From NCBI GenBank assembly GCA_021771815.1, contig JAETOE010000028.1, positions 1-50,335 on the forward strand: 50,335 nucleotides of DNA. The letters are read 5' to 3'. The stretch comes from Roseburia hominis (GTDB lineage Bacteria; Bacillota; Clostridia; Lachnospirales; Lachnospiraceae). Shown piece by piece: positions 1 to 7,805 of the stretch (within the stretch, counting starts at the first letter, position 1; each line of letters opens with the position of its first letter). The position numbers and the translations under genes are program-made. The notes beneath the pieces are model-generated. The model saw only the letters and a program-made list of their open reading frames with translations, did no database searches and had not been told where the DNA came from.

Positions 1-1155
1 ACGCTGATGAAGGGTGATAAGGTTATCGAGGTTTCTAAAGTAATCACCGATTTCTTTTGCTTCTTCTTGTTTGACTGGAATATTAACAGTCATTTCTGCC
101 AAATCATTTGAATTTATCGCAGGATAGCTTGTTCCAGTACATCTATCTAAAACAGTTTTTACAAATTGCTCAGTTTGAACAGAAGAAAGCAAAAAATATC
201 CATCAATCTTTGGTCTCATTTGAGCATATCCAGTAGAAAAAACATAGTCAGTATCCAGCTTTTCAAACAGATAGTTGTTCTTTTGATATGGTCTTACTGT
301 TTGAAAAAACAAGTCTCCAGTTTGAGCTAATCTTTGTGCTCGAGATGGAGCATCTGCTTTCTCAGTTGTTTTATGTGCAATCATTTCTGTTCCAACAACC
401 GATTCCAGATCAACATATTCGAACACATCAGGAAGAACCGCTTTCGGATTAAATTCTGAAATCTCCCCCAACTTACGCTGTTCCCAAGCGTCTGTAAATC
501 CCTTGAAACGAATTTCCGGCACATCAACACCATTTTTCGGAAACATTTTTTCCAACATAGATTTTTTGATATTGTGCAATTTTTCATGCTTACGCTGATG
601 AAGGGTGATAAGATGGTCGAGGTTGCAAAACACAGAAACAATCCTATCTTGTTCTGCTCTTGTTGGAAACGAAACAGATATCTCTTGAATATCCGAATTG
701 TGGATATGAACAACCGATTTTCCTTGCGCTTTTTTTGCCAGTTCTTTTTGTGGTTCACCACTTGAAATAGCAAGTGCTAAAAACAAAGGGTTAATGCAGT
801 TGAACGGACGAATAATGTTTAGGTCTCCACCAAGCAAAATCCCTGATTTTTCAACAGCTGAAGCCCTTGCAATGTCCTCTGCAGTCTCTCCCGAAGCAGG
901 GATTATTACTTCATTGCCTTGGCTATAAATAGAACCATCTTTTGGAATAGCAAAAGTATCTACTTCATTAATAGCAAATTGATACTTTGTGTAGAGTCTG
1001 CCGTATAAAATTATCGGTGTTCCGATTTCCGTCAAATCGCTCTTGGAATAGCCATTCCCTTTTGAATAATCAGCGATGTCCGCAGCCTTACGCTGTTCCC
1101 AAGCATCATCAAACCCTGCAAATCTAATTTGAGGTTTTGCTGTTTTTTCAGTCAT
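1..1155 (-). CDS. hsdS: Type I restriction-modification specificity subunit HsdS (C-terminal end off window)
   Basis: Open frame of 385 codons with no stop before the left edge, so the extreme C-terminus is missing. HsdS supplies the two target-recognition domains of a type I methylase/restriction complex. The protein reads as two half-repeats: RFAGFDDAWEQRK near residue 10 and RFKGFTDAWEQRK near residue 215 open each recognition domain, and LITLHQRK occurs in the central conserved region and again at the very edge of the window. These duplicated conserved helices are the hallmark of HsdS. The ATG at 1153-1155 lies behind a GGAGGTGG site and overlaps the end of hsdM by 8 bases, so translation is coupled. 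The recognition sequence cannot be inferred. hsdR is not in the window and may lie to the left. Confidence 0.93.
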   Translation of the reverse strand, partial: MTEKTAKPQIRFAGFDDAWEQRKAADIADYSKGNGYSKSDLTEIGTPIILYGRLYTKYQFAINEVDTFAIPKDGSIYSQGNEVIIPASGETAEDIARASAVEKSGILLGGDLNIIRPFNCINPLFLALAISSGEPQKELAKKAQGKSVVHIHNSDIQEISVSFPTRAEQDRIVSVFCNLDHLITLHQRKHEKLHNIKKSMLEKMFPKNGVDVPEIRFKGFTDAWEQRKLGEISEFNPKAVLPDVFEYVDLESVVGTEMIAHKTTEKADAPSRAQRLAQTGDLFFQTVRPYQKNNYLFEKLDTDYVFSTGYAQMRPKIDGYFLLSSVQTEQFVKTVLDRCTGTSYPAINSNDLAEMTVNIPVKQEEAKEIGDYFRNLDNLITLHQR

Positions 1156-3733
1156 TTTGCCCACCTCCAAGCAATGATTTAAATTCTTTTAGCCCGAGCA
1201 AATCAAATTCGTTGCCTTCAAGCTCGTCAATCATCTTTGAAAGGACATTTTCAGCATCGCTTATCTGCTGCTCAATTTCAAAAAAAGTAGTAGCATATTT
1301 GTTTTGAAGTGCCTGAATTTTAGCAACCAAGCCATCAACGACCATATCCGGCAGTTTGTGAAGCTTTTCTACCAACGAACTGATCCACTTTTCTTCAAGC
1401 AATTTAAACACTTCTTCATCGGTCAAGTTTTCGATTGTTGTCTTGGTCTTTGCTTGAAGTTCTGCATTCTTGGTTTTGATTTGAGTTTTAACTTCTCTTT
1501 CGGTTCTGACAAGTTTTTCAACATCTTCTAACTTGTGGCGAAGCTGGGCACTTTCGGGAGTCGTGTCTTTTTTTAGTTCCTTGATTTTCTTTGTAAGTTC
1601 TTTGGGCACAAAGGCATCGCCCTCATCAGTGATTACGCTGCCTGCACTTTCTTTTTCATCCTCTGTCAGGGAATCAAGAACAGACTCATATTCAGACGAA
1701 AACTCCGCAAGACGGCTTTCAAGCGACATAAGTTCATCATATTCGGCTTTCAAAATTGTAGACTGCACTAATTCAAAAGGAATAATATGTCCAACCCATC
1801 CCTCTTGAACTTCCTGCTCCTTACCGTCCTTCTTTTTAATTACAAGGTTGGGATCAACCTTTTTTGTTGCGTCAAAGCCCTCCGTCTGAATCACTTCGAG
1901 GTCAATAGCAACACTTGTCCACTCATCATCAAGCAACTGAAACGCTGCATACTTATCAATGAGAGGAATGTCTTTCATGCGTTCAAAAATATCTGTACTC
2001 AGCATAGACTCTGTCTTGGATATTTCAAGACTTTGCATTTTCCCGATCAGTTCAGCTTTCAGATAATCGGGAAAAGATTGAAATGCTGCACCAAATGATT
2101 CTTCAAATCCGACAACATCTACGTTATTTTTGATTGCCTCTTTGATGTTTTGGACGGCAACATTCACATACGGAATATCACTCTCGACAAAAAGCGTCTT
2201 CTTCAAATTCGGGAAAGCCGTCCAAAAACTGTTCAGTTCGTCAATTTCAGCAGTAGGTATACCGCCGAACATTGAAGCATACACATCCCAGTGCTCTGCG
2301 GCTTCCGAAGAATCCACATAACGAGGGATATTCAGGTTATATTCATTGCTGCGGATTTCCTCCCTGCTGACAACACGGGAGAACTTCGGAACACTCTCAC
2401 GCTTAATAAAATTATCTGCAATTCTCCTAATATCCGATGCACGTAGTTTGTTATTCTTACCCTCTTTGATAAATCCCTTGGACGCATCAATAATAAGAAC
2501 ATCGGTATTTTCACGCTTTTGACGAAGCACCATAATGATTGTAGGTATTCCTGTGCCAAAGAATATATTGGCAGGAAGTCCAATAATAGCATCAATATGA
2601 TTATTTTCAATCAGATTCTTACGAATTTCTCCCTCTTCACCGCCACGAAACAAAACGCCATGAGGAAGAACAATCGTCATAATACCGTCTGGCTTAATAT
2701 GATACAGATCGTGAAGCAGGAACGCATAGTCAGCCTTACCTCTCGGTGCCAAACCGAAACGGGAATAACGGGAATCAGTTTCTTTTCCCACTGAATCCCA
2801 TGGCTGAGAATACGGCGGATTGGAAACGACTGCATCTACATAAAGCGGATCATACGTACCGATCGGATCATTGTCATCGAAGAACGGCCAATCTTCCTCA
2901 AGAGTATCACCGTTTCGAGTGACAATGTTATCCGGCTTAATGCCACGCATAATCAGGTTCATACGAGTCAGATTATAGGTATTTTCCTTCAATTCCTGAG
3001 CATAATATTTGATATTGTTTTCATCGGAAATGTACTTGGCAACACTTTGACCAATGTTGATAAGCAGCGATCCCGAACCGCTTGTCGGATCGTAAATCTT
3101 AATTTCATTCTTTCCACGAAGATGACTTGCAACGATCTCGGACATCAGCAGAGAAACCTCGTGCGGAGTATAAAATTCTCCCGCCTTTTTGCCTGCGTTT
3201 GCGGCAAACATACTGATAAGATACTCATAGATAAAGCCGAGAACATCATAACCCTGCTTACCGTCCATAGGAATATCCTTAATAAGCTGTAATAATCCGC
3301 TGATTGCTTTGGTCTGTGTGCCAGAACTGTCACCAAGCTTGGAAAGACCTGTTTGCAGGGTATCAAATACCTTATCAAATACTTTTTTGTGTGTATTAGA
3401 AATCAGTCGGCTGAACGCAGAAAGAGCATCACGGACATTGGAAACATCAAAATCCTTGCCCATCGTCAGCCAAGACGAAAAAAGATCTTTGTACGAAATG
3501 AAATAACCGATATTCTCCTGAACCCACTTTACTGTTTCATCATCTTCTTCCGACACGGTTTTCAGTAGTTCATCATCATAGTCGTTCTCTTTGAGAAACT
3601 TGACTTCCATATCTGAAAGATATTTGTAAAAAATAAAGCCAAGTATGTAATCCTTATATTCATTTGCTTCAATTTTCGACCGCATTTGATTTGCAGATGC
3701 CCAAATCTTTTGCGCTAGCTGTTGTTTATTCAT
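1148..3733 (-). CDS. hsdM: Type I restriction-modification DNA methyltransferase subunit HsdM, long form
   Basis: An 861-residue N6-adenine methyltransferase subunit of a type I system. Residues about 1-140 form the HsdM N-terminal helical domain. EFYTP (186-190), the SAM-binding DPTSGSGSL (215-223) and the catalytic NPPY (305-308) are all intact. The usual HsdM is near 500-550 residues. Here about 300 extra residues follow the catalytic domain, rich in Glu/Lys and predicted mostly helical or coiled-coil, where the chain would meet HsdS or HsdR. A start at 3733 is supported by AAGGATGG upstream. It is cotranscribed with hsdS (8-base overlap) and follows an XRE regulator. Base composition is more AT-rich than most of the window, consistent with horizontal acquisition. 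Confidence 0.94.
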   Translation of the reverse strand: MNKQQLAQKIWASANQMRSKIEANEYKDYILGFIFYKYLSDMEVKFLKENDYDDELLKTVSEEDDETVKWVQENIGYFISYKDLFSSWLTMGKDFDVSNVRDALSAFSRLISNTHKKVFDKVFDTLQTGLSKLGDSSGTQTKAISGLLQLIKDIPMDGKQGYDVLGFIYEYLISMFAANAGKKAGEFYTPHEVSLLMSEIVASHLRGKNEIKIYDPTSGSGSLLINIGQSVAKYISDENNIKYYAQELKENTYNLTRMNLIMRGIKPDNIVTRNGDTLEEDWPFFDDNDPIGTYDPLYVDAVVSNPPYSQPWDSVGKETDSRYSRFGLAPRGKADYAFLLHDLYHIKPDGIMTIVLPHGVLFRGGEEGEIRKNLIENNHIDAIIGLPANIFFGTGIPTIIMVLRQKRENTDVLIIDASKGFIKEGKNNKLRASDIRRIADNFIKRESVPKFSRVVSREEIRSNEYNLNIPRYVDSSEAAEHWDVYASMFGGIPTAEIDELNSFWTAFPNLKKTLFVESDIPYVNVAVQNIKEAIKNNVDVVGFEESFGAAFQSFPDYLKAELIGKMQSLEISKTESMLSTDIFERMKDIPLIDKYAAFQLLDDEWTSVAIDLEVIQTEGFDATKKVDPNLVIKKKDGKEQEVQEGWVGHIIPFELVQSTILKAEYDELMSLESRLAEFSSEYESVLDSLTEDEKESAGSVITDEGDAFVPKELTKKIKELKKDTTPESAQLRHKLEDVEKLVRTEREVKTQIKTKNAELQAKTKTTIENLTDEEVFKLLEEKWISSLVEKLHKLPDMVVDGLVAKIQALQNKYATTFFEIEQQISDAENVLSKMIDELEGNEFDLLGLKEFKSLLGGGQND

Positions 3734-3819
3734 ATTGAATAGCCATCCTTCTTCCTTTAGTCAGGGATATACCGCCCATAATCCCTTTATACATCTATTG
3801 CTTTCCCATAAAACGGACT

Positions 3820-4029
3820 TTACTTTATATCAGGAATAAACTCCATAATATCGTCAGTAGTGCAATCCAGAGCCGCACATATTTTCCCTAATATTTCCGT
3901 TGTTACATCTTCATCCCGACTCAATTTGTTGATTGCATATTTCGTAAGTCCTGCCGCTTCCTGCAAATCCTTCTTTTTCATATCACGGTCAAGCAGCATA
4001 TGCCACAGTTTTTTATAACTAACAGTCAT
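3820..4029 (-). CDS. Small XRE-family helix-turn-helix regulator
   Basis: A 69-residue Cro/CI-type DNA-binding protein. The segment KKKDLQEAAGLTKYAINKLS is a typical helix-turn-helix, followed by a recognition-core closing segment (ILGKICAALDCTTDDIMEF). I chose the ATG at 4027-4029 because AAAGGAATGG lies just before it; a 12-residue longer reading frame has no ribosome site. It sits 86 bases before hsdM on the same strand and is probably its control protein. A perfect palindrome overlaps its own promoter, which suggests autoregulation. It is a single-domain protein with no sensor or effector region. Confidence 0.85.
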   Translation of the reverse strand: MTVSYKKLWHMLLDRDMKKKDLQEAAGLTKYAINKLSRDEDVTTEILGKICAALDCTTDDIMEFIPDIK

Positions 4030-4068
4030 AGTTCCATTCCTTTCTCTTGTACTGAGAGTAAGCATAAA

Positions 4069-4091
4069 TATATACTATATTATAGTATATA
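4069..4091. promoter_or_regulatory. Perfect 23-base palindrome, likely operator of the XRE regulator
   Basis: TATATACTATA, a single central T, then its exact reverse complement TATAGTATATA. It covers the -10 box of the predicted promoter for the XRE gene. A dimeric XRE protein binding here would block RNA polymerase, a common arrangement for restriction-modification control proteins. The operator role is inferred. Confidence 0.55.
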
Positions 4092-4106
4092 TTCTCGAAA
4101 TTTCAA
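4079..4106 (-). promoter_or_regulatory. Predicted promoter of the XRE-hsdM-hsdS operon
   Basis: On the minus strand TTGAAA (4106-4101) and TATAAT (4084-4079) are separated by 16 bases, about 50 bases before the XRE start codon. The -10 element lies inside the palindrome at 4069-4091. Both hexamers are close to the sigma-A consensus. Confidence 0.65.
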
Positions 4107-4465
4107 TATATAAATCCGAAATTTCGCACTTTTTTCTTTTTTAGAGCAGACTAAAATCAATCAAGCTGTAAATAACTTTGGAACAGCGTAAGTTTGAAAC
4201 ACATTCGTCAACTTACTGCTAAGTGCAAGATATATGGAATCTGTCACTAAACTTCGGACGCATAAAAACTCTAAAATTTAACTCCAACAAAATCGTCGCA
4301 TTCCGTTTCTCATTTTGGAAAGTGGAACTATTTCCGTTCTCGTAATAAAAATTTTGCAATGAACTGCTGCAAAACACAATTCGTGCGGCAGTTCATTGCA
4401 AAACGATCTATGAAACCCCAGCCATTTTGTTCAACAATATATACCTTAAAGCTTCATCCTCAGTC
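4092..4465. other. Intergenic region between the hsd promoter and the rsiV-like gene
   Basis: About 370 AT-rich bases without a supported gene. The right-hand part holds the strong terminator at 4347-4403 and the left edge holds the hsd promoter. Between about 4140 and 4340 I see no coding frame with a ribosome site, no repeat and no RNA gene. Confidence 0.6.
4347..4403 (-). terminator. Rho-independent terminator after the rsiV-like gene
   Basis: A 19-base stem (4352-4370 pairing with 4385-4403, one G-T wobble) encloses a 14-base loop. On the minus strand it is followed by TTTTT. It lies about 60 bases beyond the stop codon at 4466 and ends the sigma/anti-sigma transcript before the hsd operon. 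Confidence 0.85.
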
Positions 4466-5434
4466 CTACTTCCGAATCCCCTCCGTCACATCACTCGGAA
4501 TCACAAACTCCACGCATCCCATATACATCGGCGCCACATCGCCCTCATTAAAGCTGATAACGATATTTCCGTCCTCATTCAGATAGAACGACGTTTCATC
4601 CGTAATCTTCTGGAAATTCCACTCTTCAATCTCATCATTCAGCCAGTAATATACATTTTCGTCGGCGTCCATCTGCGCCTGCATCTGCTCCTTGATATTC
4701 TCGCTGATCGGTGTGATATAATCCGCACCGTCTACAAACAGATCCTTAAGCGCCAGACGTTCCCCCGTCTCTAAGTCGATCGTGTAAAAATAATCCCACT
4801 CCGCGCCGCTTCCCGCACCCTGATAACAGATCAGTTTCAGTGTAAAATAATTCTCGGTCGTACTCAAAACCTCATGCTTTACCATAACGTTCTGATAGCC
4901 GCCCTCAAACTTAAGATTCTCCTCAAATTCCGCGACAATTTCATCCGTAATCTTCTGGATTTCCGCATTGATCTCGTCTGTAGTCTTCTTCAGATTCTCC
5001 TGCACCTCTGAATCTGTTGCCTGTTCCGTTCCTTCCGCAACCTGCTCCGTCCCCGGCAGAGCTGTCTCATTTACAGCCAGTTCAGGCACTTCAATATCCG
5101 CGTTGTTGCGCTCGCTCTCATACTTGTAATCCCGGAAGGTCACTGCCTCCACCAGCTTTCCGACCACCGGAATATTGCTCATGGCGTATGCCACGCTCTC
5201 CGATGTGTTCGGCAGCGCCACAAACACGACCGCCACTGCCGCCGCTGCTGCCGCCGCGTTGCGAATCGCATGATTCTTTTTGTTCTGATTTTCTTTCTTC
5301 TTATTCCGTTTCTCCATCTTCGCTTCCTCCATCCGCTCTTTCATGCGCGCAAGCTGCTCGCCGGACATTTCCGGTTCACTGTACGCCTGTTTTAATTCCT
5401 GCATTTTCTCTATGTCTTTCTTATTACCTTCCAT
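4466..5434 (-). CDS. RsiV-like anti-sigma factor with DUF3298 domain
   Basis: A 322-residue single-pass membrane protein. A charged cytoplasmic N-terminus (about 1-48, Lys/Glu rich) precedes an Ala/Val-rich membrane segment (about 50-70). The extracellular part ends in a DUF3298-type domain with YFYTIDLETGERLALKDLF. That order matches RsiV, which holds an ECF sigma factor at the membrane and in Bacillus releases it when lysozyme binds and site-1/site-2 proteolysis follows. I chose the ATG at 5434 (MEGNKKD) because of GAGGT just upstream; the longer frame would overlap the sigma gene. It follows the sigma gene by 71 bases and is closed by a strong terminator. Lysozyme sensing here is inferred from the family. 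Confidence 0.82.
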   Translation of the reverse strand: MEGNKKDIEKMQELKQAYSEPEMSGEQLARMKERMEEAKMEKRNKKKENQNKKNHAIRNAAAAAAAVAVVFVALPNTSESVAYAMSNIPVVGKLVEAVTFRDYKYESERNNADIEVPELAVNETALPGTEQVAEGTEQATDSEVQENLKKTTDEINAEIQKITDEIVAEFEENLKFEGGYQNVMVKHEVLSTTENYFTLKLICYQGAGSGAEWDYFYTIDLETGERLALKDLFVDGADYITPISENIKEQMQAQMDADENVYYWLNDEIEEWNFQKITDETSFYLNEDGNIVISFNEGDVAPMYMGCVEFVIPSDVTEGIRK

Positions 5435-5505
5435 AAATGATACCTCGCTTTCTGCTCCTGACTGCGCACATCCACGCTTCGGATGCGCCTGCCGCCGCTT
5501 TCCTT

Positions 5506-6003
5506 CTACTCCCACTGCCACGTATCTGTCAGTTCCAGCCGCAGCTTTTTTAACCCGCGGTAGAGACGGCTCTTCACCGTGTTCACATTTTCGTCCGTCA
5601 CCCTTGCAATCTCCTCAAATTTCATGTCCTCAAAATACCGAAGCTCGATGACTGCTTTATCTTCTCTGTCCATCGCATCAAGCGCTCTTCTCAAATCAAT
5701 ATTCTCGTAAGCGTCTTCCTTCCCCGCATCCGCAGGCATCTCATCAACGGGAAGCGGCGTTTCTTTTTTCATGAAACGGAAAATCTCATTCAGCATAATC
5801 CGGTAAATCCATGTCGCCGCGTATTCCTCCTGACGCAGTGTGTCACTATTTAAAATCGCCTTATACGCACCCTCCTGTACAATATCCGCCGCATCCGGTT
5901 CGTTATGTACATAACTAAGTGCGAGCCGATAATATCTGTTGTAATTTTCCAGCAGAAGCTTCTCTATCTTTTGTTCTTTTGTGTCTTTTCCCGGGAAAAA
6001 CAT
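5506..6003 (-). CDS. ECF-type RNA polymerase sigma factor, SigV-like
   Basis: A 165-residue extracytoplasmic-function sigma factor. Region 2 includes ALSYVHNEPDAADIVQEGAY and YAATWIYRIMLNEIFRFMK. Region 4 includes VIELRYFEDMKFEEIARVT followed by NVNTVKSRLYRGLKKLR, the -35-binding helix-turn-helix. Length is usual for the group and no C-terminal extension is present. A strong GGAGGTG site precedes the ATG at 6001-6003. The downstream gene is an RsiV-like anti-sigma factor, so the pair probably controls a cell-envelope/lysozyme response. An ECF-style promoter upstream suggests autoregulation. Confidence 0.9.
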   Translation of the reverse strand: MFFPGKDTKEQKIEKLLLENYNRYYRLALSYVHNEPDAADIVQEGAYKAILNSDTLRQEEYAATWIYRIMLNEIFRFMKKETPLPVDEMPADAGKEDAYENIDLRRALDAMDREDKAVIELRYFEDMKFEEIARVTDENVNTVKSRLYRGLKKLRLELTDTWQWE

Positions 6004-6039
6004 GAGAGCTTTGCACCTCCTTTATCGTTTTCTAATGAT

Positions 6040-6068
6040 TAGACATCGTGAAGTTCCAAAAAGTTTCA
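6040..6068 (-). promoter_or_regulatory. Candidate ECF sigma promoter for the sigma/anti-sigma operon
   Basis: On the minus strand TGAAAC (6068-6063), a 17-base spacer and TGTCTA (6045-6040) resemble the TGAAAC/CGTCTA promoters of SigV/SigX-type factors. It lies 37 bases before the start codon. Self-recognition is inferred from the family habit of autoregulation. Confidence 0.5.
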
Positions 6069-6113
6069 CTTATGATATAAAATAAATCAATACTTTTCTT
6101 TGAAATTACTTAT

Positions 6114-6169
6114 AAAAAAACAAAAATGAAGCTGCCGCTTCACGAATTTTCACTCGTTAATGCGGCAGC
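6114..6169 (-). terminator. Rho-independent terminator of the three-gene nitrilase cassette
   Basis: GCTGCCGC (6131-6138) pairs with GCGGCAGC (6162-6169). On the minus strand the hairpin is followed by a T-rich run including TTTTTTT. It lies 12 bases past the stop of the 6181-6855 gene. Confidence 0.8.
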
Positions 6170-6180
6170 CCCTGCCCTAT

Positions 6181-6855
6181 TTAATCGTCTTGCTCTTCTT
6201 CCATCATCTGTGACATAACCGCCATCCGGCCTGCACGCTTGGAATTTGTATTCAATATATAACCCAAAAGCACTGCTTTCTGCTTATCATCCTTGAGAGA
6301 ATCCAGAATCTGAACCAGCAAATATGCCAATTCCGACCATCGTGAAAATCGCGACGCCAGAATAAAACGTGCATTCTGTAACTGCGGTCGTATTTCCTCC
6401 TGAATCTGTTCAAACTCCTGCTTATCGATTCTAATACTCTCCGGGAGTTCAAAATACGGAATTCTGATATCAATCCATATATAATAGAGTGCAAATACCT
6501 TCGCTTTCTCATCTGGAAACAACGCATCCATTGAAATGAATTCCCATAGTTGTTGGTAAAACGCCTCTACAGTGACCCTTCTTTTTAGTAACTGTTCCAA
6601 TAGCCCATCTGTCAGTTTGCCGTAGCATTCCTGATATAAATTTTCCTCTCCTTCATCAAAAAATTTCTGGCACTCCTTCTCTTCAGTGGATTCTATTCTA
6701 TCGGAATTTTCGAAAAAGAACTTCAGCAGCTTTGGCGCATATGCCTCATTCTGTACAATATCCTGATAAATGGCATAGCAGATATCAATATCTTCACCCC
6801 GAAATATCTTTAGCTTCTGTATTATGCCTGCTTCAATCGCTTTGATGTTTTCCAT
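6181..6855 (-). CDS. Uncharacterised 224-residue helical protein, third gene of the nitrilase cassette
   Basis: I do not recognise this protein. It is acidic, rich in Glu, Gln, Leu and aromatic residues and looks entirely helical, with no signal peptide, membrane span or known catalytic motif. The C-terminus is a run of acidic residues (MMEEEQDD). Its start overlaps the end of the winged-helix gene by 34 bases, so translation is probably coupled and the two products may act together. A good terminator follows directly, making it the last gene of the unit. Codon use is AT-rich like the two genes before it. A role as a binding partner or regulator of the nitrilase-like protein is only a guess. 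Confidence 0.75.
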   Translation of the reverse strand: MENIKAIEAGIIQKLKIFRGEDIDICYAIYQDIVQNEAYAPKLLKFFFENSDRIESTEEKECQKFFDEGEENLYQECYGKLTDGLLEQLLKRRVTVEAFYQQLWEFISMDALFPDEKAKVFALYYIWIDIRIPYFELPESIRIDKQEFEQIQEEIRPQLQNARFILASRFSRWSELAYLLVQILDSLKDDKQKAVLLGYILNTNSKRAGRMAVMSQMMEEEQDD

Positions 6856-7739
6856 ACCCTTTCTCCCTTCCGCATCTGCAGCTTTCCATCCTCTAGCTCT
6901 TTTATATACTTCTTTGATAACAGTTCCGAAAGTTCAACACTATCCGCATTAAAGCCAAATTTCCCTACTATCTGTATGGATACCGAATCCATAATACCGC
7001 AGTGAACTGTTCCTTCTGGTTTAAGTTTCCCTGCTACCTGCATGGATACTAAATCTTCTTCCTCTTCTTCCCTCATTTTATAACAGCCATACATATTTGC
7101 AACGACGTCCGCATTATATTTCGGTGTACTCGCGCTCAATCTATCCATATCATCTCTTTGCAAACACTGCATCTCATCCAAATCAGTATTCAAATCAACA
7201 TGCGTATTTCGTTCCATCTCCGCCAAAAGCTGTTTACCCGTCATAGACAAATAATAATATTTCGTTCTTCCTGCTTTATGGCTTAAAATGTAATTATCAT
7301 ATTGAATCTTCCCATAAAATTGAGAAAGCGCGGATTCCGATATGTTCACTTTTCGTGCAAGATCCTTATGTGTAATTCCGGGATTCTTTGCAATCTGTTC
7401 AAACAACTTTCGTCTCGCAGCATACTTCCCGGCATCCTCTCTCACCTTTACCGTCAATTCGTGTTTTTCACTGACCATTTTCAGCATATCAACAGCCGTA
7501 TAGACCCTTCCCAGCTCAAACACGTCGTCTGCATCATACTGCCGATACCCTTTGGAACGCCAAAGTGAATCCAAAAAGCTCTCCAGATTCCTCAACGCAT
7601 CCGTCCAGGATATCGCCATCTCTTCCACAATCGAATCAACGCACGCTCTTGTCAGTTCATAAACCATATCCTCTGTCAGACTTTTATCCAACACTTTTTT
7701 TAAAATGTTCTCTGCCAGTTCATCCATCTTCATGGGCAT
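6822..7739 (-). CDS. Winged helix-turn-helix protein of unknown role, second gene of the nitrilase cassette
   Basis: A 305-residue cytoplasmic protein. Residues about 108-172 look like a MarR/ArsR-type winged helix: RRKLFEQIAKNPGITHKDLA, VNISESALSQFYGKI and a wing ending TKYYYLSMTGKQLL. The N-terminal 100 residues are helical. The C-terminal third contains two related segments, VSMQVAGKL and VSIQIVGKF, about 24 residues apart, suggesting a small internal duplication. The annotated start could be two codons later; AAGG lies upstream of both. A direct repeat in front of the gene may be its operator. It probably regulates the cassette or reads out a signal for it, but no ligand is evident. Confidence 0.75.
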   Translation of the reverse strand: MPMKMDELAENILKKVLDKSLTEDMVYELTRACVDSIVEEMAISWTDALRNLESFLDSLWRSKGYRQYDADDVFELGRVYTAVDMLKMVSEKHELTVKVREDAGKYAARRKLFEQIAKNPGITHKDLARKVNISESALSQFYGKIQYDNYILSHKAGRTKYYYLSMTGKQLLAEMERNTHVDLNTDLDEMQCLQRDDMDRLSASTPKYNADVVANMYGCYKMREEEEEDLVSMQVAGKLKPEGTVHCGIMDSVSIQIVGKFGFNADSVELSELLSKKYIKELEDGKLQMRKGERVWKTSKRLKQA

Positions 7740-7750
7740 TCATCCTTCTT

Positions 7751-7769
7751 AATAGTTTATAAATAGTTT
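7751..7769. repeat. Direct repeat before the winged-helix gene
   Basis: AATAGTTT occurs at 7751-7758 and again at 7762-7769, an 11-base period or about one helical turn. It sits between the nitrilase-like stop and the winged-helix ribosome site. Possible binding site for the winged-helix product, inferred from position only. Confidence 0.4.
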
Positions 7770-7805
7770 AGCACACCTTATTACTACATTCAAACGCTTT
7801 TTATC

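Noticed and set aside
381..773. Minus-strand frame of 130 codons
   Set aside because: It lies in another frame of hsdS; the true S-subunit frame runs open through the whole 1-1155 region.
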